NCBI RefSeq assembly: GCF_902506605.1
Contig: NZ_LR733979.1
Location: 2,278,008-2,342,007, forward strand
Direction: 5' to 3'
DNA from: Sphingomonas sp. AX6
GTDB lineage: Bacteria; Pseudomonadota; Alphaproteobacteria; Sphingomonadales; Sphingomonadaceae
DNA length: 64,000 nucleotides
The notes beneath the pieces were generated by a model. That model was not told where the DNA came from. It saw only the letters and a program-made list of their open reading frames with translations, and did not search any database. The first letter of the stretch is position 1. The number at the start of each line of letters is the position of its first letter. The position numbers were made by a program, and so were the translations under genes. Below are positions 48,604 through 58,965 of the stretch, piece after piece.

Positions 48604-49089
48604 ATGAATGTCGCCCAACTCGTCCGTTCGTTCACCCTGTGGGAATTTGTTAAGGCGCACGCGCTGACGCTGCGTTATTTCTTCAAGCCCAAGGCGACGA
48701 TCAACTATCCGTTCGAGCGCAATCCGGTCAGCCCGCGCTTCCGTGGCGAACACGCGCTGCGCCGTTATCCCAATGGCGAGGAACGCTGCATCGCGTGCAA
48801 GCTGTGCGAAGCGGTGTGCCCGGCGCTGGCGATCACGATCGAGGCTGAGCCACGCGAGGACGGCAGCCGCCGCACTACGCGCTACGACATCGACATGACC
48901 AAGTGCATCTATTGCGGGTTGTGCCAGGAAGCGTGCCCGGTGGACGCCATCGTCGAGGGGCCGAATTACGAGTTCGCCACCGAAACCCGTGAAGAGCTGA
49001 TCTATCACAAGGACAAATTGCTTGCGAACGGCGACCGCTGGGAGCGCGCGATCGCCGCGAACCTTGCCGCCGATGCACCGTACCGGTAA
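48604..49089 (+). CDS. nuoI: NADH-quinone oxidoreductase subunit I
   Basis: 161 aa TYKY subunit with two [4Fe-4S] clusters: [16 protein letters not shown] and [17 protein letters not shown]-terminal amphipathic helix region ([19 protein letters not shown]) contacts the membrane arm. It is followed by a class B inverted repeat before nuoJ. Confidence 0.97.
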   Translation: MNVAQLVRSFTLWEFVKAHALTLRYFFKPKATINYPFERNPVSPRFRGEHALRRYPNGEERCIACKLCEAVCPALAITIEAEPREDGSRRTTRYDIDMTKCIYCGLCQEACPVDAIVEGPNYEFATETREELIYHKDKLLANGDRWERAIAANLAADAPYR

Positions 49090-49127
49090 GCGCGCGGCAA
49101 CAGTGGGACATCCGATGATTCATCTCT

Positions 49128-49216
49128 CCTCCGTCATCCCGGCGCAAGCCGGGATATCCTCGTTTCAGGACGCGCGCTTGCGGCTTGATACCCCTGCTTT
49201 CGCAGAGGTGACGGAG
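49128..49216. repeat. Class B inverted-repeat element between nuoI and nuoJ
   Basis: Left arm 49128-49157 (CTCCGTCATCCCGGCGCAAG...) and right arm 49187-49216 pair over ~30 nt with several mismatches. It lies inside the nuo operon, 8 bp before the nuoJ GTG, and is more degenerate than the other copies. Confidence 0.82.
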
Positions 49217-49224
49217 ATGGGTTC

Positions 49225-49836
49225 GTGATCCAGGCCTTCGCCTTCTACCTGTTCGCCGCCGTGGTGATCCTGTCGGGTGCGATGACGGTGACGTCGCGCA
49301 ATCCGGTGCATTCGGTGCTGTGGCTGATTCTCGCCTTTTTTAACGCGGCGGGCCTGATGCTGCTGATCGGGGCCGAGTTTATCGCGATGCTGTTGATCAT
49401 CGTCTATGTCGGGGCGGTCGCGGTGCTGTTTCTGTTCGTCGTCATGATGCTCGACATCGATTTTGCTGAGCTGCGCGCCGGTTTCGTGCGCTATTTCTGG
49501 ATCGGCCTGGCGCTTGCCGTGGCGCTGGTTGCGGAGCTGTTCATCGCGGTCGGTGCCTGGAATGCGGGCGCGATCGACATGGCAAACCGGATCGCGCCGA
49601 TCGATCCCGCCGTGCCGAACATCGAGGCGCTCGGGCGGCTGATGTTCTCGCGCTATATCTACGCGTTCGAGGTTGCGGGCCTGATCTTGCTCGTCGCGAT
49701 GGTCGGGGCGATCGTGTTGACGCATCGCCAGCGTGGCGGGGTTCGCAAGCAGAACATCTCCGACCAGATTGCGCGCCGGTCGAAGGACGCGACGCGCAAC
49801 GTCAAACCGCCGGTCGGGCAGGGGGTCGAACTGTGA
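49225..49836 (+). CDS. nuoJ: NADH-quinone oxidoreductase subunit J
   Basis: 203 aa, five TM helices, GTG start at 49225 ([20 protein letters not shown]). [39 protein letters not shown] and [13 protein letters not shown] are typical. The C-terminus is basic. The stop overlaps the GTG start of nuoK. Confidence 0.95.
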   Translation: MIQAFAFYLFAAVVILSGAMTVTSRNPVHSVLWLILAFFNAAGLMLLIGAEFIAMLLIIVYVGAVAVLFLFVVMMLDIDFAELRAGFVRYFWIGLALAVALVAELFIAVGAWNAGAIDMANRIAPIDPAVPNIEALGRLMFSRYIYAFEVAGLILLVAMVGAIVLTHRQRGGVRKQNISDQIARRSKDATRNVKPPVGQGVEL

Positions 49837-50138
49837 TCGGGTTGAACCACTATCTGGTCGTCTCGGCGATCCTGTTCACGTTGGGCGTGCTGGGCATCTT
49901 CGCCAACCGCAAGAATTTGATCGTCATCCTGATGGCGATCGAGTTGATTCTGCTGGCGGTGAACCTGAACCTCGTCGCCTTCTCCGCCTATCTGGGCGAC
50001 ATGGTGGGTCAGGTGTTTGCAATGCTCGTACTGACCGTCGCGGCGGGCGAGGCGGCGATCGGGCTTGCCATTCTCGTCATCTATTTCCGTGGTCGCGGGT
50101 CGATCGCGGTCGATGCCGTCAACCGGATGAAGGGGTGA
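49833..50138 (+). CDS. nuoK: NADH-quinone oxidoreductase subunit K
   Basis: 101 aa, three TM helices, related to MrpC antiporter subunits. GTG start at 49833 overlapping nuoJ. The proton-path Glu residues lie in [14 protein letters not shown] and [13 protein letters not shown]. Confidence 0.96.
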   Translation: MIGLNHYLVVSAILFTLGVLGIFANRKNLIVILMAIELILLAVNLNLVAFSAYLGDMVGQVFAMLVLTVAAGEAAIGLAILVIYFRGRGSIAVDAVNRMKG

Positions 50139-50145
50139 TCATTCG

Positions 50146-52245
50146 GTGATTCAGCTAATCGTATTCCTGCCGCTGATCGCGGCGATCATCGCGGGCTTTT
50201 CGAACAAGTCGTTCGGAAGCACGCTGCCCAAGCTGCTGACGACGGGTGCACTGTTCGCGTCCGCCGCGCTGTCCTGGCCGATCTTCATCGGGTTCATGGG
50301 CGGCAGCATCGATCCCTATACCGCGCCGGTTCTGCTGTGGATGCAGTCGGGCACGCTGACGATCGATTGGGCGTTGCGCGTCGATGCGTTGACCGCCGTG
50401 ATGCTCGTGGTCATCACCACCGTCTCGGCGCTCGTCCATCTGTATAGCTGGGGCTATATGGAGGAAGACCCGGATCAGCCGCGCTTCTTCGCCTACCTCT
50501 CGCTGTTTACCTTTGCGATGCTGATGCTGGTGACGTCGGACAATCTGGTCCAGATGTTCTTCGGTTGGGAAGGCGTGGGCCTCGCCAGCTATTTGCTGAT
50601 CGGTTTCTGGTTCAAGAAGCCGAGCGCAAACGCCGCCGCGATCAAAGCGTTCGTGGTCAACCGCGTCGGCGATCTGGGCTTCATGCTCGGCATTTTTGGC
50701 ATCTATCTGGTGTTCGGCACGGTTTCGATCTCCGAAATCCTGGAGGCTGCGCCTGCGATGGCGGGGTCGACGATCGGCTTCCTGGGGATGCGGCTCGACA
50801 CGATGACCGTGCTCTGCCTGCTGCTGTTCGTCGGTGCGATGGGCAAGTCAGCGCAATTGGGCCTCCACACCTGGCTCCCCGACGCGATGGAAGGGCCGAC
50901 CCCCGTTTCGGCGCTGATTCATGCGGCGACGATGGTTACTGCGGGCGTGTTCCTAGTATGCCGCATGTCGCCGATGTTCGAAGTCGCGCCCTATGCGCTC
51001 GCGGTCGTGACCGCAGTCGGTGCCGCGACCTGCATCTTCGCCGCGACGATCGGTACGACCCAGACCGACATCAAGCGGGTCATCGCTTATTCGACCTGTT
51101 CGCAGCTCGGCTACATGTTCTTCGCAGCGGGCATCGGCGCTTACGGCGCGGCGATGTTCCACCTGTTCACCCACGCATTCTTCAAAGCGCTGCTGTTCCT
51201 GGGCGCAGGCTCGGTGATCCATGCGATGCACCATGAGCAGGACATGCGCTTCTATGGTGGTCTGCGGAAGCACATCCCGATCACCTTCTGGGGCATGATG
51301 GCGGGTACGCTGGCGATCACGGGCGTCGGCATCTACTGGCTGGGCTTCGGCTTTGCGGGCTTCCATTCGAAGGACGCGATTCTGGAAAGCGCATGGGCGG
51401 CAGGCACCGAAGGTTACGGTGCCTTCTGGGTCGGCGTGCTCGCGGCGCTGCTCACCAGCTTCTATTCGTGGCGGCTGATGTTCTTGACCTTTTGGGGCAA
51501 GCCGCGCTGGGCGCAGTCCGAGCACATCCAGCACGCAATTCACGACGCGCATGGCCACGGCCATCTCGACGAAACCCACGGCCATGCCGCCGCCCATGCG
51601 GACAATCCGCCCGCGCAGGAGGACAAAGGCCATACCCCGCACGAAGATCACGCGGCGGCGCATGAGATCGGCGACGGCACCGGCGGCTACAAGCCACACG
51701 AAAGCCCGCTCCCCATCCTGATCCCGCTCGTCTTGCTGTCGGTCGGTGCGGTGTTCGCGGGCTTTGCCTTCCACGACTGGTTCATCGAGCCGCTGGCGGG
51801 CGAGGAATTCTGGCGCGGCAGCCTGTATTTCGACGCGCCGCTTGCGGTCGCGATGCACGAAGTCCCGCTGTGGGTGAAGCTATCGGCATCGGTGGTGATG
51901 CTGCTCGGCTTGTTCGGGGCCTGGTATGCCTATATCCGCAAGCCCGAGACGCCCGCGAAGTTCACCGATACGTTCCGCGTTCTATACGGCTTCGTGCTCA
52001 ACAAATGGTATTTCGACGAGCTGTATCACAAGCTGTTCGTGCGCCCCGCCTTCGCCTTTGGTCGCCTGTTCTGGAAGGCTGGCGACGAAGGGACGATCGA
52101 CCGGTTCGGGCCGAACGGATCGGCGAAGCTGGTCGGGTGGACGAGCCGTCTGTCGGGCCGTCTACAATCTGGATATGTCTATAGCTATGCCTTTGTCATG
52201 TTGATCGGGCTGACCGCCGCGGTCACCTGGGCCATTGCGGGTTGA
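50146..52245 (+). CDS. nuoL: NADH-quinone oxidoreductase subunit L with His-rich loop
   Basis: 699 aa antiporter-like proton-pumping subunit, GTG start. Core motifs [34 protein letters not shown] and [12 protein letters not shown] are normal, as is the C-terminal lateral helix region. Residues ~457-523 (51517-51715) form a loop with 14 His and many Asp/Glu ([18 protein letters not shown]...), which could bind divalent metal. The loop falls between TM helices, before [20 protein letters not shown]. Confidence 0.95.
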   Translation: MIQLIVFLPLIAAIIAGFSNKSFGSTLPKLLTTGALFASAALSWPIFIGFMGGSIDPYTAPVLLWMQSGTLTIDWALRVDALTAVMLVVITTVSALVHLYSWGYMEEDPDQPRFFAYLSLFTFAMLMLVTSDNLVQMFFGWEGVGLASYLLIGFWFKKPSANAAAIKAFVVNRVGDLGFMLGIFGIYLVFGTVSISEILEAAPAMAGSTIGFLGMRLDTMTVLCLLLFVGAMGKSAQLGLHTWLPDAMEGPTPVSALIHAATMVTAGVFLVCRMSPMFEVAPYALAVVTAVGAATCIFAATIGTTQTDIKRVIAYSTCSQLGYMFFAAGIGAYGAAMFHLFTHAFFKALLFLGAGSVIHAMHHEQDMRFYGGLRKHIPITFWGMMAGTLAITGVGIYWLGFGFAGFHSKDAILESAWAAGTEGYGAFWVGVLAALLTSFYSWRLMFLTFWGKPRWAQSEHIQHAIHDAHGHGHLDETHGHAAAHADNPPAQEDKGHTPHEDHAAAHEIGDGTGGYKPHESPLPILIPLVLLSVGAVFAGFAFHDWFIEPLAGEEFWRGSLYFDAPLAVAMHEVPLWVKLSASVVMLLGLFGAWYAYIRKPETPAKFTDTFRVLYGFVLNKWYFDELYHKLFVRPAFAFGRLFWKAGDEGTIDRFGPNGSAKLVGWTSRLSGRLQSGYVYSYAFVMLIGLTAAVTWAIAG

Positions 52246-52252
52246 TGCGGCG

Positions 52253-53824
52253 ATGAACGGTTTTCCCATCCTGTCCGTGATGCTCGCCGTGCCTGCGCTG
52301 GCGGCGGCTGCATGCTTGTATTCGACCGCAGAGCGCGCCCGCTGGGTCGCGCTGATCGCGACGCTCATCAATCTCGGCCTCGGCGCGCTGCTGTGGGTCA
52401 ACTTCGATCTCGCGGGCGATGCGCCGCAGTGGCAGTTCACCGAATACGCGCCGATCTTCGGCCAATTCGCCTGGGCGCTGGGGATCGACGGCTTCGCGCT
52501 GATGCTGATCATGCTCAGCGTGTTCCTGATGCCGATCTGCATCGGGGCGAGCTGGCGCGGGATTACCAACCGGGTGCCCGAATATATGGCGCTGTTCCTG
52601 ACCGTCGAAGTGCTGATGATCGGCACCTTCGCGGCGCAGGATCTGCTACTGTTCTACGTCTTCTTCGAAGCTGGTCTGATCCCGATGTACCTGATCATCG
52701 GCATCTGGGGCGGGGCGAACCGGATTTACGCGAGCTATAAATTCTTCCTCTACACGCTGCTCGGCTCGGTGCTGATGCTGATCGCCATGATCTACATGGC
52801 GGTAACCGCGGGCACGACGAGTATTCCCGCGCTGATGGAAGTTGATTTCCCCGCTGGCGTGCAGACCTGGTTGTGGCTGGCGTTCTTTGCGTCCTTCGCG
52901 GTGAAGATGCCGATGTGGCCGGTCCATACCTGGTTGCCCGACGCGCACGTTCAGGCACCGACCGCGGGGTCGGTCATTCTGGCGGGCGTGTTGCTGAAGC
53001 TTGGCGGCTACGGTTTCCTGCGCTTCTCGCTGCCGATGTTCCCCGAAGCGTCGGCGCAGTTCACCTGGCTGATCTTCCTGCTGTCGGCGGTGGCGGTGGT
53101 CTATACCTCGCTGGTCGCGCTGGTTCAGTCGGACATGAAAAAGCTGATCGCCTATTCGTCGGTCGCGCACATGGCGATCGTGACGGTCGGGCTGTTCGCG
53201 TGGAACCAGCAGGGGATCGAAGGCGCGATGATCGTCATGCTGTCGCATGGCCTCGTCTCGGGCGCGCTCTTCCTGTGCGTCGGCGTGATTTACGACCGGC
53301 TCCACACGCGCGAGATCGCGCGTTACGGCGGCCTCGCGCAGAACATGCCGAAATATGCGGTGCTGTTCCTGTTCTTCACCATGGCGTCGATCGGCCTGCC
53401 TGGCACGTCGGGTTTTGTCGGCGAGTTGCTGAGCCTGATGGGGGCGTATCAGGTATCAACCTGGGTCGCGCTGATCTGCACCACCGGGATCATCCTGGGC
53501 GCAGGGTACATGCTGTATCTCTATCGCCGCGTGGCGTTGGGCGAATTGAAGCATGACGATGTCCGCGCGATGCCCGATATCGGCAAGCGCGAAACGTGGC
53601 TGCTCGCCCCGATCGCCGCGGTCGTGTTGTGGATGGGCGTCTATCCCGAAAGCTTCATGGCACCGATGCGTGCCGATGTCGTGACGCTGCTGGAGCGGAT
53701 CGACCGTGCCAAGCCGGTCGGCGATTCACGCCCGACCGAGCCGAATGGTGACGCCGTCGCAGCGCAACAGCAGCGGATCGAGGCTGCCGAAAATACCGAA
53801 GCTGCGCACGGGGAGGCGCATTGA
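52253..53824 (+). CDS. nuoM: NADH-quinone oxidoreductase subunit M
   Basis: 523 aa, about 14 TM helices, antiporter-like proton pump. FFEAGLIPMYLIIGIWGG, KMPMWPVHTWLPDAHVQAP and AYSSVAHMAIVTVGLF are diagnostic. ATG 52253 is chosen over an in-frame TTG inside nuoL. The C-terminus has a ~35-residue charged tail (RPTEPNGDAVAAQQQRIEAA). Confidence 0.96.
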   Translation: MNGFPILSVMLAVPALAAAACLYSTAERARWVALIATLINLGLGALLWVNFDLAGDAPQWQFTEYAPIFGQFAWALGIDGFALMLIMLSVFLMPICIGASWRGITNRVPEYMALFLTVEVLMIGTFAAQDLLLFYVFFEAGLIPMYLIIGIWGGANRIYASYKFFLYTLLGSVLMLIAMIYMAVTAGTTSIPALMEVDFPAGVQTWLWLAFFASFAVKMPMWPVHTWLPDAHVQAPTAGSVILAGVLLKLGGYGFLRFSLPMFPEASAQFTWLIFLLSAVAVVYTSLVALVQSDMKKLIAYSSVAHMAIVTVGLFAWNQQGIEGAMIVMLSHGLVSGALFLCVGVIYDRLHTREIARYGGLAQNMPKYAVLFLFFTMASIGLPGTSGFVGELLSLMGAYQVSTWVALICTTGIILGAGYMLYLYRRVALGELKHDDVRAMPDIGKRETWLLAPIAAVVLWMGVYPESFMAPMRADVVTLLERIDRAKPVGDSRPTEPNGDAVAAQQQRIEAAENTEAAHGEAH

Positions 53825-55284
53825 TGACCTGGTCAGCAAATCTGGCGATGACTCTCCCCGAGATCATCCTGTCGGTCGGCGCGATGATCCTGTTGATCGT
53901 CGGCGCATGGGGCAAGGAAGCTTCTACCCGCGCGGTCAGCATTACGTCGGTATTCGTGCTTGCAGGCGCGAGCCTGGCGCTGATCGGTCCGGCATCGACC
54001 GGGGGCGTCGCGTTCGACGGACTGTACAACGCGGATGCGTTCGCTGCGTTCGCCAAGCTGCTGATCTTCATCGCGGCGGCAGTGGCGATCATCATTGCGC
54101 CGCGTTTCTTTCAATTGGGTCCGGGCGACAATCTGCGCCCCGAATATCCGGTGCTGATCCTGCTATCCGCGGCGGGGATGGGGATCATGGTGTCCGCGGG
54201 CGACCTGATCACCCTTTACATGGGCCTCGAGCTGCAGAGCCTTGCAGCCTATGTGCTCGCCAGCTTCATGCGCCGCGACAATCGCTCGGCCGAAGCGGGC
54301 CTCAAATATTTCGTGCTGGGTGCGCTGGCGAGCGGCATCCTGCTCTATGGCATCAGCCTGGTCTACGGCTTCAGTGCCAGCACCGATTTCCGTACCATTG
54401 CCGACGTTTACGGCGAAGCGGCAGCTTCGGGCGAGCGCAATCTGGGCTTGCTGTTCGGACTGGTATTCGTGTTCGCCGGGCTGGCGTTCAAGATTTCGGC
54501 GGTCCCGTTCCACATGTGGACCCCCGACGTCTACGAAGGCGCACCAACGCCGGTTACCGCGTTCTTTGCGTCGGCACCGAAGGTCGCGGCGGTAGCACTC
54601 GCGGTGCGGGTTGCGGTGGATGCGATGGGTCCGGCGCTGATCGAATGGCGTCAGATCGTGATCTTCGCGGCGCTTGCCTCGATCATCCTCGGCGCGGTTG
54701 CGGCGATCGGACAGACCAGCATCAAACGGCTGCTTGCCTATTCGTCGATCAACAATATCGGTTTCGTGCTGATCGGCTTAGCGGCGGGTACGGCAGAAGG
54801 CGTCGCAAGCGTCCTGTTCTACCTCGTCGTCTATGTCGTGATGACGCTCGGTAGCTTCATCGTCGTCCTCCAGATGCGCGACGCTGACGGGCAACCGGTC
54901 GAGACGATCGCGAGCATGGCGGGCATGTCGCGCACGCGGCCCGGCCTCGCGCTGGCGATGGCGATATTCATGTTCTCGCTCGCGGGCATTCCGCCGCTGC
55001 TGGGCTTCAATGCCAAGCTGGCGGTGTTTACGGCAGCCGTGAATGCGGGTCTGTATCCGCTGGCGGTAGCAGGGATCGCGGCGTCGGTGATCGGTGCGTT
55101 CTATTACATCAAGATCGTCAAGGTGATGTATTTCGACGATCCAGCGCCGGCCTATGCGGGCAAGACGCCGGTGGTTGAGGGTGGCTTGATCGCTGCATCG
55201 GCGATCATCGTGTCGCCGATCGGATGGGTATTGCTCGCGCCGCTGGGCGTTTGGACGGCAGTTGCGGCGCAGGCCCTATTCTGA
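53824..55284 (+). CDS. nuoN: NADH-quinone oxidoreductase subunit N
   Basis: 486 aa, the third antiporter-like subunit. LYMGLELQSLAAYVLASF, KISAVPFHMWTPDVYEGAPT and AYSSINNIGFVLIGLA are standard. ATG at 53824 overlaps the nuoM stop (TGATG). Last nuo gene; birA begins at or inside its end. Confidence 0.96.
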   Translation: MTWSANLAMTLPEIILSVGAMILLIVGAWGKEASTRAVSITSVFVLAGASLALIGPASTGGVAFDGLYNADAFAAFAKLLIFIAAAVAIIIAPRFFQLGPGDNLRPEYPVLILLSAAGMGIMVSAGDLITLYMGLELQSLAAYVLASFMRRDNRSAEAGLKYFVLGALASGILLYGISLVYGFSASTDFRTIADVYGEAAASGERNLGLLFGLVFVFAGLAFKISAVPFHMWTPDVYEGAPTPVTAFFASAPKVAAVALAVRVAVDAMGPALIEWRQIVIFAALASIILGAVAAIGQTSIKRLLAYSSINNIGFVLIGLAAGTAEGVASVLFYLVVYVVMTLGSFIVVLQMRDADGQPVETIASMAGMSRTRPGLALAMAIFMFSLAGIPPLLGFNAKLAVFTAAVNAGLYPLAVAGIAASVIGAFYYIKIVKVMYFDDPAPAYAGKTPVVEGGLIAASAIIVSPIGWVLLAPLGVWTAVAAQALF

Positions 55285-56105
55285 GCTATGCTCTGATCGA
55301 CGTCCGTCATGTTGCTGAGACGGGATCGACCAACGCCGATGTGATGGCGCTGGCGCAGGCGGGCGCGGCGGAAGGACTGTGGCTGCGGGCGGATGGCCAG
55401 ACGGCGGGACGGGGGCGGCAGGGGCGGGCGTGGGAATCGCCGGTTGGCAACCTCTATGTATCGACGCTGGTACGCGTGCGGGCGGGCGATCCGCAGGCTG
55501 CGACTTTGGCGCTGGTCGCAGCGGTCGCGCTGGACGAGGCGGTGCGGATGTTCGCGCCCAACCTCGACTCTGGACTCCCGCGCAGGCGGGAGTCCAGAGT
55601 AACGAAGGGCAGCGCGCCCCTCCCTGGGTTCCCGCCTGCGCGGGAACACGGCGTGGGTGGGGAGGGGGATTGCCTTTCCATCAAATGGCCGAACGACCTG
55701 CTGATCGACGGGGCGAAGCTGACCGGCATATTACTTGAGCGATCCGGCGATGCCGTGGTCATCGGGATGGGCGTCAACCTTGCGCATCACCCCGAAACCC
55801 TCGACCGTCCGACCACTAGCCTTGCCGCGCACGGCATTGCGGTCCAACCCGCGCCATTTCTCGACACGCTGGCCGAAATCTTCGCCCGTTGGCTGTCCCG
55901 CTGGCGCAGCGAAGGCCTCGTCCCCATCCGCGCCCGGTGGATCGAGCGCGCCCACCCCAGGGGCACCGCGCTTTCCGCTCGCACCGGCGATGGCGGGGTT
56001 GTCGACGGGCTGTTCGACGGCCTTGACGAACAGGGCGCACTCATCCTGCGCTTGGCCGATGGCACCCGCCATGTCATGCACGCGGGAGACGTATTTCTGA
56101 TCTGA
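55224..56105 (+). CDS. birA: Biotin-acetyl-CoA-carboxylase ligase with an in-frame palindromic insert
   Basis: About 290 aa, no N-terminal repressor HTH, so class I biotin ligase. Motifs: [30 protein letters not shown] (biotinyl-AMP loop), [20 protein letters not shown] and [13 protein letters not shown]. Between FAPNLD and CLSIKWPND about 35 extra residues are encoded by an inverted-repeat element (55568-55647). The start is uncertain: ATG 55224 lies 61 nt inside nuoN; there is no in-frame ATG/GTG/TTG between it and the conserved VAETGSTN, only CTG codons at 55281 and 55293. Confidence 0.9.
   Translation: MGIARAAGRLDGSCGAGPILSYALIDVRHVAETGSTNADVMALAQAGAAEGLWLRADGQTAGRGRQGRAWESPVGNLYVSTLVRVRAGDPQAATLALVAAVALDEAVRMFAPNLDSGLPRRRESRVTKGSAPLPGFPPAREHGVGGEGDCLSIKWPNDLLIDGAKLTGILLERSGDAVVIGMGVNLAHHPETLDRPTTSLAAHGIAVQPAPFLDTLAEIFARWLSRWRSEGLVPIRARWIERAHPRGTALSARTGDGGVVDGLFDGLDEQGALILRLADGTRHVMHAGDVFLI
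55568..55647. repeat. Class B palindromic element inside the birA coding sequence
   Basis: Two hairpins: a perfect 14-bp stem 55568-55581/55586-55599 (arm CTCTGGACTCCCGC, loop GCAG), and an 8-bp stem 55628-55635/55640-55647 (GTTCCCGC, loop CTGC). Their cores are the CCCGC(G/C)...GCGGG type of the element at 56931. The reading frame passes through unbroken. Confidence 0.88.
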
Positions 56106-56124
56106 ACGCAGGAAAGGCGAGGCA

Positions 56125-56919
56125 ATGCTGCTCGCGATCGATGCCGGCAATACCAATATCGTCTTCGCGCTGATCGAGGATGCGGGCGGTGCCAACACCA
56201 TCCGTGCGCGCTGGCGGATCGCGACCGATCCCCGGCGTACGGCGGACGAATATGCGGTATGGCTCAGCCAGCTTCTCACCCTCGAAGGGCTCGAACGATC
56301 GGTTGTGGAGGCCGTCATCATCGGCACCGTCGTCCCGCGCGCGCTACATAATCTCCAGGTCCTCTCGAATAAGTATTTCGGCACCGACGCGGTGATCGCG
56401 GGCAAGGGCGATGCGGGGTGGGGTTTCGCGCTCGATGTGGAGGAGCCCGACAGCCTGGGCGCGGACCGTGCGCTCAACGTCATGGCGGGTCATGCCAATC
56501 ATGGCGGCGACCTGATCATCGTCGATTTCGGTACCGCGACGACGTTCGACGTGGTGGATTTCGCTGGTGCGTATAAGGGCGGGATCATCGCGCCGGGCAT
56601 CAACCTGTCGCTCGATGCGCTGGTCACCGCCGCCGCCAAGCTGCCACGCATTGCGATCGAGGCACCCGCGACGCGTTCCGTCATCGGGCGCAACACCGTG
56701 GACCAGATGCATGTCGGCATCTTCTGGGGCTACGTCGCGATGATGGAAGGGCTTGTCGCGCGGCTGAAGGCGGAGGTCGGGCGACCGGTCAAGGTCATCG
56801 CCACCGGTGGCCTGGCGGTGTTGTTCGAAGCGCACACCGATTTGTTCGATGAGGTGGACGCCGATTTGACCATTCAGGGGCTGGCGATGCTATGGGCGAG
56901 GGGCCATATTCCCAACTGA
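56125..56919 (+). CDS. coaX: Type III pantothenate kinase
   Basis: 264 aa ASKHA-fold kinase catalysing the first step of CoA synthesis; not inhibited by CoA in the known family. [15 protein letters not shown] at the N-terminus, the [15 protein letters not shown] segment with catalytic Asp, [11 protein letters not shown] and [15 protein letters not shown] are present. It lies 19 bp after birA; the birA-coaX pairing is widespread. Confidence 0.96.
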   Translation: MLLAIDAGNTNIVFALIEDAGGANTIRARWRIATDPRRTADEYAVWLSQLLTLEGLERSVVEAVIIGTVVPRALHNLQVLSNKYFGTDAVIAGKGDAGWGFALDVEEPDSLGADRALNVMAGHANHGGDLIIVDFGTATTFDVVDFAGAYKGGIIAPGINLSLDALVTAAAKLPRIAIEAPATRSVIGRNTVDQMHVGIFWGYVAMMEGLVARLKAEVGRPVKVIATGGLAVLFEAHTDLFDEVDADLTIQGLAMLWARGHIPN

Positions 56920-56930
56920 CCAACTTACTC

Positions 56931-57024
56931 CGTCATTCCCGCGCAGGCGGGAATCCATAGCCGAAAGGTTGCGGGTTAATCGAAACGATTGAAAATATGG
57001 ATCCCCGCCTTCGCGGGGATGACG
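56931..57024. repeat. Class B inverted-repeat element before RNase J
   Basis: Arms 56931-56959 and 56996-57024 pair over 29 nt with two mismatches; left arm CGTCATTCCCGCGCAGGCGG. Spacer 36 nt, A/T-rich. Translating the right arm produces the spurious leader MDPRLRGDDA that extends the RNase J frame upstream. Confidence 0.92.
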
Positions 57025-57050
57025 CATTCATTAACGACAGGCGGACCTTA

Positions 57051-58688
57051 GTGACCCCAGGCAACGAACTGCTTTTCCTCGCGCTCGGCGGATCGGGCGA
57101 GATCGGGATGAACGTCAATCTATATGGCACCCAGGGCAAATGGGTGATGGTCGATTGCGGAATCACCTTTGCCGATCCCTTCTATCCCGGCATCGACGTG
57201 ATCCTGCCCGACCTGAGCTTTATCGAGGAGCGGATCGACGATCTGGTCGGCATCGTGCTGACCCACGGGCATGAGGATCATATCGGCGCGCTCCCCTATT
57301 TCGCCGCGGATCTGGGCGTTCCGCTTTACGCGACGCCGTTCACGGCGGGGCTGATCGCGGGCAAGCTCGACGAAGAAGGCATTCTCGACCGCGTAAAACT
57401 CAACGTCATCGAGAATGAAGGCAGTTTCAAGGTCGGCCCGTTCGGGTTCCGCTATGTTCCGCTGGCGCATTCGATTCCGGAAGGGAATGCGCTGCTGATC
57501 GATACGCCGCACGGGCGCGTCTTTCACACCGGTGACTGGAAGTTGGACGCTGCGCCGCAGCTCGGCACGCCCTCGACGGCGGAGGAACTGAACGCGGTCG
57601 GCGATCTCGGCATCCTGGCGATGACATGCGACTCGACCAATGTGTTCAATCCGGAAAGCTCGGGTTCCGAAGGCGATGTCCGCCGCGGGCTGGACGAGGT
57701 GATCGCCGCGCAGAAAGGCCGCGTGCTGGTCACGACCTTTGCCTCCAACGCGGCGCGGTTGCAGACGCTGGGCGAGGTCGCGCGCGATTGCGGTCGCGAG
57801 ATTTGCGTCGCCGGACGTTCGCTCGACCGCATTTTGAAGGTCGCGCGCGCCAACGGCTATCTGCGGGACTTTCCGCCGACGATCGATTTCGACACGGCAA
57901 TGCGGATGCCCAAGCACAAGGTGTTGATCGTCGCCACGGGCGGACAGGGCGAACCGCGCGCGGCGCTGGCGCGCATTGCCGATGGGTCGCACCAGATCAA
58001 GCTCGATCAGGGCGATACCGTCGTATTTTCATCGAAGCAGATTCCCGGCAACGAAATCGCGATCGGCCGCATCCAGAATTCGCTGTCGGAAAAGGGGGTG
58101 CGCATGATCACCGACCGTCAGGCGTTCATCCATGTCTCCGGCCATCCCGGTCGCCCCGAACTGGCGGCGATGTACAAATGGATTCGTCCTGAAATCCTGA
58201 TTCCGGTGCACGGCGAATTCCGCCACATGGCCGAACATGCGCGGTTCGGCATCGAATGCGGGGTGCCTGGCGCGGTGCTGCAATCCAACGGCGACATTAT
58301 CAAACTGGCACCCGGCACGCCCAAAAAGCTGGGCAATGCGCAGGTCGGTCGACTGGTGTTGGACGGCGACGTGATCCTGCCTGCCGATGGCGGGACGATC
58401 AACGATCGGCGCAAGCTGGCAGCGAACGGGCAGATTTCGATCGCGGTCGCACTTGGCCCCAATGGCGGGTTGCGCGGCGATCCCGATATGCGAATTCAGG
58501 GCGTGCCGGTCGAGGAAGACCGTGCCGCGTTCATCGCCGATGCGGTCGAGGCCGCCACCGAAGCGGTCGTAGCAGGCGGCAAGGATCACGAGCGACTGCG
58601 CGAAGCGATCCGCCTGGCGGTGCGCCGCACCGCGACGCGCTGGACCGGAAAGAAGCCGATCGTCGACGTGTTGATCGTCGAGGCCTGA
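57051..58688 (+). CDS. rnj: Ribonuclease J
   Basis: 545 aa beta-CASP metallo-beta-lactamase nuclease with 5'-3' exo- and endonuclease activity on RNA. Zn motif HGHEDH (residues 72-77), IPEGNALLIDTPHGRVFHTGDWK, ATGGQGEPRAAL, SSKQIPGNE and VHVSGHPGRPE-like IHVSGHPGRPEL are present, plus a C-terminal domain. GTG 57051 preceded by GACAGGCGG is chosen because the longer frame from 56997 only translates a repeat. Confidence 0.93.
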   Translation: MTPGNELLFLALGGSGEIGMNVNLYGTQGKWVMVDCGITFADPFYPGIDVILPDLSFIEERIDDLVGIVLTHGHEDHIGALPYFAADLGVPLYATPFTAGLIAGKLDEEGILDRVKLNVIENEGSFKVGPFGFRYVPLAHSIPEGNALLIDTPHGRVFHTGDWKLDAAPQLGTPSTAEELNAVGDLGILAMTCDSTNVFNPESSGSEGDVRRGLDEVIAAQKGRVLVTTFASNAARLQTLGEVARDCGREICVAGRSLDRILKVARANGYLRDFPPTIDFDTAMRMPKHKVLIVATGGQGEPRAALARIADGSHQIKLDQGDTVVFSSKQIPGNEIAIGRIQNSLSEKGVRMITDRQAFIHVSGHPGRPELAAMYKWIRPEILIPVHGEFRHMAEHARFGIECGVPGAVLQSNGDIIKLAPGTPKKLGNAQVGRLVLDGDVILPADGGTINDRRKLAANGQISIAVALGPNGGLRGDPDMRIQGVPVEEDRAAFIADAVEAATEAVVAGGKDHERLREAIRLAVRRTATRWTGKKPIVDVLIVEA

Positions 58689-58695
58689 CGCGACC

Positions 58696-58956
58696 ATGCA
58701 GATTCAATCGATCGTCGCGATCTATTTCCTGTTCTGGGTGCTGAGCGTGTTCGTCGTCCTGCCCTTCGGGATGAAGACAGCGGACGAGGCGGGGGTCGCG
58801 AAAGTGCCGGGACAAGCGGAAAGCGCACCTGTTCGGTTCAGCCTGGGCGAAGCCGCGATCCGGGCGACGGTCGTGTCGGCAGTGGTGTTCGGGCTGTTCT
58901 ATGCCAACTGGCATTATGGGTGGCTGACCGCAGATATGTTCGCGTTTCAGGGGTAG
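58696..58956 (+). CDS. DUF1467 family membrane protein
   Basis: 86 aa with two TM helices (VAIYFLFWVLSVFVVLPFGM at the N-terminus; ATVVSAVVFGLFYANWHYG at the C-terminus) and a central stretch KTADEAGVAKVPGQAESAP that is the hallmark of this small alphaproteobacterial family of unknown function. It follows rnj by 7 bp and is probably the end of the nuo-birA-coaX-rnj run. Confidence 0.88.
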   Translation: MQIQSIVAIYFLFWVLSVFVVLPFGMKTADEAGVAKVPGQAESAPVRFSLGEAAIRATVVSAVVFGLFYANWHYGWLTADMFAFQG

Positions 58957-58965
58957 GACCGAAAG

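Noticed and set aside
55224..55280. birA start firmly at ATG 55224
   Set aside because: It lies 61 nt inside nuoN and the encoded residues ([17 protein letters not shown]) are not conserved in biotin ligases; kept only because no other standard start codon is in frame.
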